Assembly (NCBI RefSeq): GCF_005484985.1
Contig: NZ_CP027942.1
Span: 1,054,001 to 1,118,000 of the forward strand
Reading direction: 5' to 3'
Length of the DNA: 64,000 nucleotides
Origin: Agrococcus sp. SGAir0287
GTDB taxonomy: Bacteria > Actinomycetota > Actinomycetes > Actinomycetales > Microbacteriaceae
Shown here: positions 1-8,704 of the stretch, in pieces
How positions within the stretch are numbered: position 1 is the first letter of the stretch
Layout: every line of letters begins with the position of its first letter
Notes under the pieces: generated by a model
Database searches by the model: none
Told to the model about the DNA's origin: nothing
The model's input: only the letters and a program-made list of their open reading frames with translations
Translations under genes and position numbers: made by a program

Positions 1-128
1 GCCGTCGCGGTCGTCGCGGCGCCGAGGCCGGGCAGCAGGAGCAGGCCGTGCGTGTCGCGGCCCGGGATGACGTAGCGCAGGATCGCTCCGATCGCGGCCC
101 CGAGCACCGGCATCCAGATGAGCTCCAC
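1..128 (-). CDS. Small membrane protein, partial (3' end outside window)
   Basis: A GTG start (rc of 126-128) opens a frame that runs off the left edge. The 42 visible residues start VELIWMPVLGAAIGAILRYV and continue through a glycine/arginine turn into a second hydrophobic stretch (LLLLPGLGAATT). This looks like a small two- or multi-helix integral membrane protein. I recall small proteins with a similar ELxWMPVLG start beside DUF3107 genes in Microbacteriaceae, but I cannot name a function. The start overlaps the 3' part of the DUF3107 frame in a different phase, so translation is probably coupled. Hypothetical. Confidence 0.45.
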   Translation of the reverse strand, partial: MELIWMPVLGAAIGAILRYVIPGRDTHGLLLLPGLGAATTAT

Positions 129-346
129 CAGGCCACGAATCCCACGCGGCGCGTCGACTCCGAGCCGATCTCGACGTAGGCGATCTGCGCGCTCGGCACG
201 AGGTATCGACGCCCCTTGGCGTCGTCGAGGGAGAGGAGTCCGCCGTCGAGCGCCGACGTGACCGCGGACTCGACCTCGGCAGGCGACTGCGCCGAGTCGA
301 ACGCGATCTCGCGGGCGGTGTCCTTGATGCCGATGCGGATGTCCAT
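1..346 (-). CDS. DUF3107 family protein, no in-frame stop seen before the window edge
   Basis: The start is ATG (rc of 344-346). The first about 74 residues (MDIRIGIKDTAREIAFDSAQ..., ...RYLVPSAQIAYVEIGSEST, RRVGFVA) match the DUF3107 family, small cytosolic actinobacterial proteins of 74-78 residues with unknown function (the mycobacterial relative is TB9.4/Rv3208A). The family normally ends just after GFVG. Here the next codons are TGG TGG and the frame stays open through low-complexity Cys/Arg/Ser codons to base 1, overlapping the next gene. The normal product probably ends near residue 75, so a lost stop or a base error is likely. TATCCT lies 6 nt upstream of the ATG with no Shine-Dalgarno, suggesting a leaderless transcript. 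It is divergent from adnA. Confidence 0.75.
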   Translation of the reverse strand, partial: MDIRIGIKDTAREIAFDSAQSPAEVESAVTSALDGGLLSLDDAKGRRYLVPSAQIAYVEIGSESTRRVGFVAWWSSSGCRCSGPRSERSCATSSRAATRTACSCCPASAPRRPRR

Positions 347-352
347 GCCGCA

Positions 353-358
353 AGGATA
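353..358 (-). promoter_or_regulatory. -10 box of the DUF3107 gene (leaderless)
   Basis: TATCCT on the minus strand is separated by exactly 6 nt from the ATG at 346. There is no purine-rich ribosome site, so transcription should begin at or next to the start codon. Confidence 0.5.
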
Positions 359-432
359 TGGGATCGGCTCCGGGCCATCGTGCGCGTTCGCCGACAGCGG
401 CCGGGGTGCGCCGCGGTGTCGGCGGAGCACCC

Positions 433-438
433 TACGGT
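433..438 (+). promoter_or_regulatory. -10 box of adnA (leaderless)
   Basis: TACGGT is followed by 6 nt and the GTG at 445. This spacing supports the GTG at 445 over the in-frame ATG at 358, which would lie upstream of this promoter. Confidence 0.45.
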
Positions 439-444
439 CGAGGG

Positions 445-3400
445 GTGCCCACGATCCTCGACGCCTCCCAGCGCGCCGTCCTCGACCTGCCCGAGGATGC
501 GAGCGCGACGGTGCTCGGCGTCGCCGGCGCTGGCAAGACGACGACGATCGTCGAGCTCGTGGCCGATCGGCTCGCGCGGCCGGGCTGGGCGGGCGGCGAC
601 GTGCTCGTGCTCGCCGGGTCGCGAGCCGCGGCCACGCGGCTGCGCGATCGGCTCGCGGCGCGCGTCGACGTCGTGACGCCCGGTCCGCTCGCGCGCACGG
701 CGGCGTCCTTCGCGTACGCGCTGCTGGGGGAGCAGGCGCTCGCGGACGGCGTCGAGCGCCCGCAGCTGCTCTCGGGCGCCGAGCAGGACGGCATGCTCGC
801 CGACCTCCTCGCCGGCCACGTCGCGATGGAGGCTGGGCCTGCGTGGCCGCAGCACCTCGGCCCCGAGGTGCGCGAGCAGCAGGGATTCCGCACGGAGCTG
901 CGCGACGTGCTGGCGCGGGCGCGCGAGCAGGGTCTGGATCGCGCGGCGCTCGAGGCGCTCGCGCGCGAGCAGGATCGGCCGGAGTGGGCGGCGGCCGGCG
1001 CCATCCAGCACGAGCTCGACCAGGTGCTCGCGCTCGCGCATCGCGACGGCGTCGGCGCCGTCGACGCCGCGAGCCTCCTCGCACGCGCCGCGGCCATCGT
1101 CGAGCGCGGCGGTCGACGACTGCGGCTGCTCGTCGTCGACGACGCCCAGGAGCTCACGGAGGGCGCGGCGCGTCTCGTCGCGGCGCTGCACGCGACGGGC
1201 ACCGCCGTCGTCGCGTTCGGCGACCCCGACACGGCGACCGACATGTTCCGCGGTGCCGATCCGTCGATCGTCGGCGGGCTGGGCGCGCGGCTCGGGTTCG
1301 TCACGAGGATCGACCTCGCGATCGACCATCGGCACGGACCCGCGCTGCGCGCGGCGATCGGCGACCTCTCGGCGCGCATCGGCACGGCGCTCGGCGGCAC
1401 GCACCGCGCCGCCGAGGCGGCGGGCGGCGAGGGAGCGATCGCCGTGCACCGCGTCGACGGCGCCGTCGAGCAGGCCCGCCGCGTCGCGCGCATCTTGCGT
1501 CGCAGGCACCTCGTCGACGGCGTCGCGTGGGGCGAGATGGCGGTCGTGACGCGATCGGGCAGGCTCGCCGCCGAGCTCGAGCGCGCGCTCGCCGACCTCG
1601 AGGTGCCGACGCTGCGCGAGGGCGGGTCGGCGGTGCGCGCCTCGAGCGTCGCCGACGACCTCGTCGCGATGCTCGCCGTCGTCACGGGCGTCGAGCCCAT
1701 CGGCCCCGAGTCGTCGCGCCGCATCCTCTCCTCGCCGCTCGTCGGGCTCGACGGCGTGGGTCTGCGGCGGCTGCGCCGCGCCGTGCGTCACCGGGCGATC
1801 GCCGCGGAGCGGCCACCGGGATCGGGCGACGAGCTGCTCGCCGAGGCGCTCGCCGACGAGACCGCGCTCGACGGCGTCGGCGGACCCGAGGCGCGCATCG
1901 CCCGCGACGTCGCCTCGCGGCTGCGGCACGCGGCGACGCGCGCGCAGGGCGACGACCCCGACACCGCCGTCGAGCTGCTGTGGCGGCTGTGGGACGGCGC
2001 GGGCGTCGCCGACGCCTGGCGCGACGCCGCGCTCGCGGGCGGCGCCGACGCGGCCTGGGCGCATCGCCGGCTCGACGCCGTCGTCGCGCTGCTCGACCAC
2101 GCCGCCCGGCACGCCGAGCGGCACCCCGACGTGCGCGCCGACGAGTTCGTGCGCTCGTGGCGCTCGGCGGCGCTCGAGCTCGACTCGCTCGCCGGGCGGC
2201 AGGTGGCCGACTCCGTGCGCATCGGCACGCCCTCGCAGCTCGTCTCGGTCGAGCTCGACACCGTCGTCGTCGCCGGGGTGCAGGAGGGCGCGTGGCCGAA
2301 CCTGCGCCCGCGGGGCTCCCTGCTCGGCGCGCAGCTGCTCGGCGCGCACGCGGTCGGTGGCGTCACGACCGTCACCGACGTCGCCGACGACGAGCTGCGC
2401 ATGCTCGTCCACGCGATCGCACGGGCACGCGCCGCCGTGCACGTCGTCGCCATCGACACGGAGGAGGAGCGCCCCGCGCGGTGGCTCGCGCTGCTGCCCG
2501 ACGCGCCGGAGGAGTCGGATGCGCGCGGTCGCACGCTGCGCGAGCTCGTCGGCACGCTGCGCCGGCTGCTCGTCGACGAGCAGACGTCGACGGGCGTGCG
2601 CGCCGAGGCCGCGACGGCGCTCGCGCGGCTGGCCGCCGAGGGCGTGCCCGGCGCCGCGCCCGAGCAGTGGGCGGGTCTCGCCGCGGCCACGAGCGACGCC
2701 CCGCTCGTCGACGAGGGCGAGCCCGTGCGCGTGTCGCCCTCCGCGCTCGAGGGCTTCGAGGCGTGCCCGGTCGACTGGGCGGTCGGGCGGCTGGCGCCGA
2801 CGGGGTCGGCGACGCCGCAGGCGATCGGCACGATCGTGCACGCCGCGGTCGAGCATGCCGACGCCGCCGACCCGGCAGCGCTGCTCGCCGCCGTCGAGGA
2901 GCGTTGGGCCGAGCTCGCCTTCCGGTCGCCGTGGGAGTCCGCGCGCGAGCGCGCGATCGTCGAGCAGATCGTCGGCGCGATCGCCGACTACGTGCGCACC
3001 GAGCGCGCCCTCGGCTGGCGCATCGACGTCGGCGACCACGAGCGCAGGTTCGAGCTGCAGATCGGCGACGTCGTGCTGTCGGGCTCCATCGACTGGATCG
3101 AGCGTCGAGGCGGCGAGGTGCGCATCGTCGACCTCAAGACGGGGAGGGCGAAGCCGAGCGGCCCGGCGATCGCCGAGCATGCGCAGCTGCGCGCCTACCA
3201 GCTCGCGGCCGCCCGCGGCGCAATCGCGAGCGTGCCGGCGGGCACGACGTCCGCCGGGGCCCGACTGCTCTACCCGCGCGACCCGAAGCCCATCGGCGAT
3301 CAGGAGGCGCTCGCCCCCGACGAGCTCGGGGCGTTCGAGGAGCGCGTCGTCGACGTCGCCGCGCGGATGGCGGCCGCGACGTTCACGGCGCTGCCCCTCG

Positions 3401-3468
3401 AGCACTGCCTGAACGAGTTCGCGCACGGGCAGTGCGAGATCCACGTGCGACGGCAGGTGACGCAGTGA
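445..3468 (+). CDS. adnA: AdnA-like helicase-nuclease subunit
   Basis: A 1007-aa protein with a UvrD/Rep-type N-terminal region and a C-terminal PD-(D/E)XK nuclease. In actinobacteria AdnA pairs with AdnB to unwind and resect double-strand breaks, in the role of RecBCD. Walker A (GVAGAGKTTT) lies near residue 25. The motif II position reads VVDDAQE rather than DExx(Q), and FGDPDTATDMFRGAD is motif III, so the motor is somewhat degenerate, as expected of AdnA. The nuclease core shows AIGTIVHAAVEHAD and IVDLKTG (about residue 894). Cysteines occur at FEACPVDW and at HCLNEFAHGQC, resembling the AddB-type Fe-S staple, but the usual cysteine three residues after HC is glutamate. GTG 445 is chosen because TACGGT lies 6 nt upstream and no Shine-Dalgarno is present. 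It overlaps adnB by 4 nt. Confidence 0.85.
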   Translation: MPTILDASQRAVLDLPEDASATVLGVAGAGKTTTIVELVADRLARPGWAGGDVLVLAGSRAAATRLRDRLAARVDVVTPGPLARTAASFAYALLGEQALADGVERPQLLSGAEQDGMLADLLAGHVAMEAGPAWPQHLGPEVREQQGFRTELRDVLARAREQGLDRAALEALAREQDRPEWAAAGAIQHELDQVLALAHRDGVGAVDAASLLARAAAIVERGGRRLRLLVVDDAQELTEGAARLVAALHATGTAVVAFGDPDTATDMFRGADPSIVGGLGARLGFVTRIDLAIDHRHGPALRAAIGDLSARIGTALGGTHRAAEAAGGEGAIAVHRVDGAVEQARRVARILRRRHLVDGVAWGEMAVVTRSGRLAAELERALADLEVPTLREGGSAVRASSVADDLVAMLAVVTGVEPIGPESSRRILSSPLVGLDGVGLRRLRRAVRHRAIAAERPPGSGDELLAEALADETALDGVGGPEARIARDVASRLRHAATRAQGDDPDTAVELLWRLWDGAGVADAWRDAALAGGADAAWAHRRLDAVVALLDHAARHAERHPDVRADEFVRSWRSAALELDSLAGRQVADSVRIGTPSQLVSVELDTVVVAGVQEGAWPNLRPRGSLLGAQLLGAHAVGGVTTVTDVADDELRMLVHAIARARAAVHVVAIDTEEERPARWLALLPDAPEESDARGRTLRELVGTLRRLLVDEQTSTGVRAEAATALARLAAEGVPGAAPEQWAGLAAATSDAPLVDEGEPVRVSPSALEGFEACPVDWAVGRLAPTGSATPQAIGTIVHAAVEHADAADPAALLAAVEERWAELAFRSPWESARERAIVEQIVGAIADYVRTERALGWRIDVGDHERRFELQIGDVVLSGSIDWIERRGGEVRIVDLKTGRAKPSGPAIAEHAQLRAYQLAAARGAIASVPAGTTSAGARLLYPRDPKPIGDQEALAPDELGAFEERVVDVAARMAAATFTALPLEHCLNEFAHGQCEIHVRRQVTQ

Positions 3469-6400
3469 CGACGATCGACCCTGATCCCGCGTCGGCGACG
3501 ATCGGACCCGCCGAGATCGCCGAGCGCCTGCACGCCGCCTCGGGCGCCGAGGGGCCGCCGCGCATCCCCACCGACGAGCAGGCCGCCGTCATCACCGCAC
3601 CCCTCGAGCCGGCGCTCGTCGTCGCGGGCGCGGGCTCGGGCAAGACCGAGACGATGTCGATGCGCGTGCTGTGGCTGCTCGCGAACGGGCTCGTGGAGCC
3701 GGAGCGCATCCTGGGGCTCACGTTCACCCGCAAGGCGGCCAGCGAGCTGCGCGCACGGCTCATCGAGCGCATCCAGCAGCTCGTGCGCGCCGGACTCGTC
3801 GACGCGGCCGCGGCGGTCGCCGAGCCCACCGTCTCGACGTACAACGCCTTCGCGAGCCAGCTCTACCGCGAGCACGCGCTCGTGCTCGGCCGCGACCCCG
3901 ACGCCGACCTGCTCGGCGACATCGCGGCGTGGCTGCTCGCGCGCGACGTCGCGCTCGCGAGCGACGACCTGCGGCTCGCGGCGCTGCGCTCGAGCGACGT
4001 GGTCGTCGACGGGCTGCGCCGCCTCGCATCCGAGCTCGGCGACAACGCGCTCGATCCCAGCGTGCTCGACGGCTTCGCCGACGCGTTCGAGCGCATCGCG
4101 GCGCTCGAGGTCGGACGAGGGCAGGTCGGCATCGGTCGGGAGCGCGACAAGGACGTGCTGGCGATGCGTGCGCTCGAGCCGCTCGCCGCCCTCGCCCGCG
4201 CCTACGACGCGCGCAAGCGCGAGCTCGGGGTCATCGAGTTCAGCGACCAGGTGCGCCTCGCGCTGCAGGCGCTCGAGGCGGCGCCGCGGCTCGTCGACGA
4301 GGTCCGCGCGCGGCACGGCGTCGTGCTGCTCGACGAGTACCAGGACACGTCCGTGTCCCAGGTGCGCCTCCTCACGACGCTGTTCCGCGGCGATCCCGTC
4401 ATGGCGGTCGGCGATCCGAACCAGTCGATCTACGGCTGGCGCGGCGCGAGCGCAGGCACGCTCGCACGCTTCCACGAGGACTTCGGCGGCTCGGCGCGAT
4501 TCGCCCTGTCGACGAGCTGGCGCAACGCCGCCGGCGTGCTCGACGTCGCGAACCGCATCGCGGCGCCGCTGCCCGCGCACGGGGTCGAGCGCCTCGAGGC
4601 CCGACCCGGCGCCGCGGCGGGCGAGGTCGCGCTCGAGCTCTTCGAGACGCAGGCCGACGAGGCGGAGGCGCTCGCGACCTGGTTCGCCGAGCGGGGCGCG
4701 GGTCGGGCGCCGACCACCGCGGCCGTGCTCCTGCGCGTGCGGGGACGCATGTGGACGTTCGCCGACGCGCTCACGCGGCGCGGCATCCCCTGCCACGTCG
4801 TCGGCACCGGCGGGCTCCTCGCCGAGCCCGAGATCGTCGACATGCGCGCCGCGCTGTCCGTGCTCGCGGACCCGCGCGCCGGCGGCCACCTGCTGCGCCT
4901 GCTCGCCGGGGCGCACTGGCGCGTCGGACCGCGCGACCTCGCGGCGCTGCGCGACCACGCCCGCAGCGTCGCGACCCGCTACGTCCCCGAGCGCGCCCGC
5001 GCGGCGGATCGCGCGTCGACCGACGACGACGCGGCCGCATCGCTCGTCGACGCGCTCGACGACCTGCTCGACGTCGGCGCCGACGCGCCGGTGTGGTCGG
5101 CGCTCTCGCCCGCGGGGGCGGAGCGGCTGCGCGACGCGGCGCGCACCTTCCGCAGGCTCCGCGGGCAGCGCGCCCTGCCGCTGCCCGAGCTCGTCCGGCT
5201 CGTCGAGCGCCAGCTGCGGCTCGACGTCGAGGTGCTCGCGAACCCCGCACGGGCGCCGCGCCGCGCACTCGACGCGTTCGTCGCCGAGGTGCAGCAGTTC
5301 TCGCTCACCGATCCGTCGGCGACGCTCGAGTCGCTCGTGGGCTGGCTCGAGCGCGCTGCGCGCGACGACACGCTCGACGCGCCCGCGCCCGAGCCCGAGC
5401 CCGGCGTCGTGCAGCTGCTCACCATCCACGCCTCGAAGGGCCTCGAGTGGGACCTCGTCGCCGTGCCCTCGCTCACCGAGGGCACGCTGCCGATGCAGCG
5501 GCAGGATGCGCGCGGCTGGCTCGCGGTGGGCGCCGTGCCGTACGCGCTGCGCGGCGACGCCGCGGAGCTGCCGACCTTCGACCCGCGCGGCGTCGCGGAC
5601 CTTCGCGAGTACGGCATCCAGCGCGCCGCCTACGTCGACGGCCTCGCCGATCAGTTCCACGCTGAGGAGCGGCGCCTGGCGTACGTCGCGGTGACGCGTT
5701 CGAGGGCATCGCTGTGGATGTCGGGTGCGTGGTGGATCGGACGCAACAAGCGTGTCGCGAAGCCCTCCCGCTTCCTGCGCGACGGCGCCGCCGTGCTCGG
5801 CGTCGCGCTGCCGGACGCGCCGGCGCAGCCCGAGAATCCGACGGTGCTCGAGGCGGAGCAGGTCGTGTGGCCGCCCGATCCCCTCGGCGCCCGCCGCAGC
5901 GCCGTCGCGCAGGCGGCGGACGCCGTGCGGGCCGCCGACCCGAGCGCCGCGACGCGCTTCGACGACGAGATCGCGCTGCTGCTCGCCGAGCGCGACGCTC
6001 CCGCGCGCGCGGTCGCGCCGAGCCGGATCTCGGCGTCGACCGCGAAGGACTGGCTCGCAGACCCCGCAGGGCAGGCGCTCGCGCGCGTGCGGCCCATGCC
6101 GCGCCGGCCCTTCCGCGCCACGCGGCTCGGCACGCTCTTCCACCAGTGGGTGGAGCGGCGCGGCACCACGGGCCTCGCCGACCTCGTCGATGGCGATCTC
6201 GACGAGCGCGAGCTCGGCGGCGACCTCGTCGCGGTCGACGTCGAGCGGCTCGAGCGACTCCGGCGGACGTTCCTCGCCTCGCCCTACGCCCGCATGGAGC
6301 ACGTGGCGACGGAGCTCGAGGTGCACCTGCCGCTCGGCTCGACCTCGGTGGTATGCCGCATCGACGCCGTGCTGCGCGACGGCGACGAGCTCGTGCTCGT

Positions 6401-6656
6401 CGACTGGAAGACCGGCGCTTTGCCGAGGTCGCGCGCCGACGTCGCCGAGCGCGGCCTGCAGCTCGCGCTCTACCGCGCCGCGTACGCGCTCCATGCCGGC
6501 GTCGACCCCGAGAGCGTGCGCGCGGAGCTGTACTTCGTCGAGCACGACGAGGTCGTGCGGCCCGAGCACGTGCTGAGCCTCGACGAGCTCCGCGACGCGT
6601 GGGAGCGCGCACGCGGCGTGCTGACGCGGGACGGTGCCGCGACGGACGGCGCCTAG
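3465..6656 (+). CDS. adnB: AdnB-like helicase-nuclease subunit
   Basis: A 1063-aa SF1A helicase with a C-terminal RecB-type nuclease, the leading motor of the heterodimeric AdnAB resection machine. All helicase motifs are intact: Walker A VVAGAGSGKTE (about residue 55), motif II LLDEYQDTS (about 290), VGDPNQSIYGWRGAS, TIHASKGLEWD (about 655) and RRLAYVAVTRSRA. The nuclease has RLGTLFHQWVERRG and LVLVDWKTGALP (about 978). GTG 3465 overlaps the adnA TGA (GTGA), so the pair is translationally coupled. The much longer open frame starting at 216 passes through adnA in another phase and is not the gene. The TAG stop shares the palindrome CTAG with the stop of the convergent kinase gene. Confidence 0.9.
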   Translation: MTTIDPDPASATIGPAEIAERLHAASGAEGPPRIPTDEQAAVITAPLEPALVVAGAGSGKTETMSMRVLWLLANGLVEPERILGLTFTRKAASELRARLIERIQQLVRAGLVDAAAAVAEPTVSTYNAFASQLYREHALVLGRDPDADLLGDIAAWLLARDVALASDDLRLAALRSSDVVVDGLRRLASELGDNALDPSVLDGFADAFERIAALEVGRGQVGIGRERDKDVLAMRALEPLAALARAYDARKRELGVIEFSDQVRLALQALEAAPRLVDEVRARHGVVLLDEYQDTSVSQVRLLTTLFRGDPVMAVGDPNQSIYGWRGASAGTLARFHEDFGGSARFALSTSWRNAAGVLDVANRIAAPLPAHGVERLEARPGAAAGEVALELFETQADEAEALATWFAERGAGRAPTTAAVLLRVRGRMWTFADALTRRGIPCHVVGTGGLLAEPEIVDMRAALSVLADPRAGGHLLRLLAGAHWRVGPRDLAALRDHARSVATRYVPERARAADRASTDDDAAASLVDALDDLLDVGADAPVWSALSPAGAERLRDAARTFRRLRGQRALPLPELVRLVERQLRLDVEVLANPARAPRRALDAFVAEVQQFSLTDPSATLESLVGWLERAARDDTLDAPAPEPEPGVVQLLTIHASKGLEWDLVAVPSLTEGTLPMQRQDARGWLAVGAVPYALRGDAAELPTFDPRGVADLREYGIQRAAYVDGLADQFHAEERRLAYVAVTRSRASLWMSGAWWIGRNKRVAKPSRFLRDGAAVLGVALPDAPAQPENPTVLEAEQVVWPPDPLGARRSAVAQAADAVRAADPSAATRFDDEIALLLAERDAPARAVAPSRISASTAKDWLADPAGQALARVRPMPRRPFRATRLGTLFHQWVERRGTTGLADLVDGDLDERELGGDLVAVDVERLERLRRTFLASPYARMEHVATELEVHLPLGSTSVVCRIDAVLRDGDELVLVDWKTGALPRSRADVAERGLQLALYRAAYALHAGVDPESVRAELYFVEHDEVVRPEHVLSLDELRDAWERARGVLTRDGAATDGA

Positions 6657-7735
6657 CGGGGCGAGCGGGCCGCGTCGACGCCGTCGAGCTCGACCGTCTC
6701 CTGCTCGCGCGCCTGCGAACGTCGGTGAGCGTCGTCGCGCGGGGTCGACGTGCCGCGCTCGTCGAGCATGTGCTGCACGTCGGCGAGGTCCATCGTGTGG
6801 AGGCGCTCGGGCTGCAGCGCCGTCGTGGCGTCGTCGTCCGCGACCCGCTCGGCGAGCCGTGCGAGCATCCCCTCGGCGTCGGCGACGATCGCCGCGTCGC
6901 CGGCGTCGACGCCGTGCAGCAGCCAGCGGGCCACGTCGAGCTCGGCGTGCAGCATGGCGCGTCGACGCAGGTGGCGGTCGGCGCCGCGGATGCCCGCGTA
7001 GGCGACGAACGCCTCGTCGACCGACGAGCCGTGCTCGCTGCCGAGCAGCCACGCGAGGTCGATCGCGGGATCCCCGAGCCCGAGGGCGTGCCAGCCGTCG
7101 ATGCCGGTGATCGTGGAGTGCTCGCGTCGGAAGGCGGGCGCCTGCAGGTCGCCGTGCACGACGCGCGGCTGGAACTGCCACAGCGCGGCGTCGTCGAGCG
7201 CGGTCTCCCAGCGCGCGAGCAGCGCCGCCGGCACCCGACCGGTCTCGGCCCCGCGGTCGAAGACGGCGACGAGCGCGTCGCGGATCTCGGCGGTCGTGCG
7301 GTGCGGCAGCCCCGCGTCGACGACGACGCTCGTGGGCAGGTCGTGGAGCGCCGCGATGGCCTCGCCGATCGAGGCGGCGATGCCCAGGTGGGCGGGGGAG
7401 ACGTCGGCCAGCCGCATCGTCGCACCGCCGAGCCGGGTCGAGACGACGACCGCGGTGCGCTGCAGCGGTGCGGTGCCGAGCGTCTCGGGCACCTCGAACG
7501 GGAGGCGGTCGCGCACGGCGCGCGAGAAGACCGAGAGCGTGACCGCCTGGTCGCGCAGGCGCCGCAGCGCCTCGGGCGTGCGCGGCACGACGACCCGCAC
7601 GACGCGGCCGTCGGCGACGCGCGCGGCGACCGCCTCGAGGTCCTCGTCCGAGCCGTCGTCGACGGCTCCCACGACCTCGATGCCGGGCACGGCGGACGTC
7701 GCCAGCGCGGCTAGAGTGAACGGGTTCGCAGCCAT
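6653..7735 (-). CDS. APH-fold phosphotransferase
   Basis: A 360-aa protein of the aminoglycoside/macrolide phosphotransferase (APH, kinase-like) superfamily. The catalytic-loop region reads RVVHGDLQAPAFRRE and the metal-binding region ITGIDGWHALGLGDPAIDLAW, so HGD and GDPAIDLAW are clear. The asparagine normally found five residues after HGD is not conserved. Genes of this type sit beside adnAB/nudC in other actinobacteria, so a housekeeping small-molecule kinase is likelier than drug resistance; the substrate is unknown. The start ATG at 7735 has TACCCT 6 nt upstream and no Shine-Dalgarno. It converges on adnB with a 4-nt shared stop (CTAG) and is divergent from the Nudix gene. Confidence 0.75.
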   Translation of the reverse strand: MAANPFTLAALATSAVPGIEVVGAVDDGSDEDLEAVAARVADGRVVRVVVPRTPEALRRLRDQAVTLSVFSRAVRDRLPFEVPETLGTAPLQRTAVVVSTRLGGATMRLADVSPAHLGIAASIGEAIAALHDLPTSVVVDAGLPHRTTAEIRDALVAVFDRGAETGRVPAALLARWETALDDAALWQFQPRVVHGDLQAPAFRREHSTITGIDGWHALGLGDPAIDLAWLLGSEHGSSVDEAFVAYAGIRGADRHLRRRAMLHAELDVARWLLHGVDAGDAAIVADAEGMLARLAERVADDDATTALQPERLHTMDLADVQHMLDERGTSTPRDDAHRRSQAREQETVELDGVDAARSPR

Positions 7736-7741
7736 GATGCG

Positions 7742-7747
7742 AGGGTA
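7742..7747 (-). promoter_or_regulatory. -10 box of the APH-fold kinase (leaderless)
   Basis: TACCCT on the minus strand, 6 nt before the ATG at 7735, with no ribosome-binding site. Confidence 0.45.
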
Positions 7748-7801
7748 CGGCGGGCATCGGCCGACCCCGCGCCGCCACGCGCTGCGACGGGAAGGACGTC
7801 C

Positions 7802-8704
7802 GTGACCGACTCGCCCGCGATCCCGCCGCTCTCTCGAGCCTCGCTCGACCGGGACCACGCCTCCCGCATGCGGGAAGGGTCGCTCGAGGCGGCGCTCGCG
7901 GATCCGTCCACGCGCGTCGTGCTCGTGGACGGCGATCGCACGCTCGTCGCCGACGGCGCGATCGTGCGGGTGCCCGTCGATCGCGTGCCCTACGGCGCTC
8001 GCCTGTCGTGGCTCGGTCGCTCGGCCGGGCACCTCGAGCAGGAGCAGGGCGCCGTCGTGCTCGCGGCCACCGTCGACGGCGGGATCGTCGACGGCGCGGG
8101 CGACGGGCAGGAGCTCGGCGCGTGGCGCAGCCTGCGCGAGATCGGCGCGGAGCTCGACGACGAGGATGCCGGCATCCTCACGCAGGCGGTCGCGCTGGCC
8201 AGGTGGCAGGCGCAGACCGCGTACTCGGGCGTCGACGGCTCGCCGGTGTCGTTCGTGCAAGGCGGCTGGGTGGGCGTCGACGGGGCGGGCGCGCAGCACT
8301 TCCCGCGCATGGACCCCGCCGTCATCGTCCTCGTCACCGACGCGTCGGACGAGCGCATCCTGCTCGGCCGCAACGCCGCCTGGACCGACCGCTTCTCGCT
8401 CTTCGCGGGCTTCGTCGACCTCGGCGAGTCGTTCGAGGCGACGGTCGTGCGGGAGGTCGCGGAGGAATCGGGCGTCACGGTCGAGCACCCGCGCTACGTC
8501 GCGAGCCAGCCCTGGCCCTTCCCGCGCAGCATCATGATCGGCTTCGAGGCGGTCGCGCTCGACCCGGAGGCCGCGCGGCCCGACGGCGAGGAGATCGTCG
8601 AGGTGCGCTGGCTCACGCGCGACGAGGTGCGGGCGGGCGTCGTGGGGCTGCCCGGCAGCGCCTCGATCGCCTCCTACCTCATCCAGCGCTGGCTGGATCG
8701 GTGA
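7802..8704 (+). CDS. nudC: NudC-like Nudix NAD(H) pyrophosphatase lacking the zinc ribbon cysteines
   Basis: A 300-aa Nudix protein. NudC-family enzymes hydrolyse NAD(H) to NMN(H) and AMP and can remove NAD caps from RNA. The Nudix box is complete (GFVDLGESFEATVVREVAEE, about residues 203-222) and is followed by the family-defining SQPWPFPRS (about 235). HFPRMDPAVI, just before the Nudix domain, is also typical. The zinc ribbon that normally precedes it with four cysteines is present only as cysteine-free sequence (AYSGVDGSPVSFVQGGWVG), so metal binding there is lost. GTG 7802 is preceded by GGGAAGGA. Its stop overlaps the start of the UvrD2-like helicase (GTGA), suggesting an operon. Confidence 0.85.
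   Translation: MTDSPAIPPLSRASLDRDHASRMREGSLEAALADPSTRVVLVDGDRTLVADGAIVRVPVDRVPYGARLSWLGRSAGHLEQEQGAVVLAATVDGGIVDGAGDGQELGAWRSLREIGAELDDEDAGILTQAVALARWQAQTAYSGVDGSPVSFVQGGWVGVDGAGAQHFPRMDPAVIVLVTDASDERILLGRNAAWTDRFSLFAGFVDLGESFEATVVREVAEESGVTVEHPRYVASQPWPFPRSIMIGFEAVALDPEAARPDGEEIVEVRWLTRDEVRAGVVGLPGSASIASYLIQRWLDR

Noticed and set aside
216..3464. Very long open frame before adnB (a 2146-codon frame 216-6656)
   Set aside because: The part before 3465 reads adnA out of phase as Arg/Ala-rich junk; adnB starts at GTG 3465 overlapping the adnA stop.
6653..7735. Antibiotic resistance (aminoglycoside/macrolide kinase)
   Set aside because: The APH fold alone does not show resistance; the neighbours are housekeeping genes and the catalytic asparagine is not conserved.
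3300..7778. 1492-codon minus-strand open frame opposite adnB
   Set aside because: Arg/Ala-rich shadow of the high-G+C codon pattern, with no domain; the only real minus-strand gene here is the kinase (6653-7735) in another phase.
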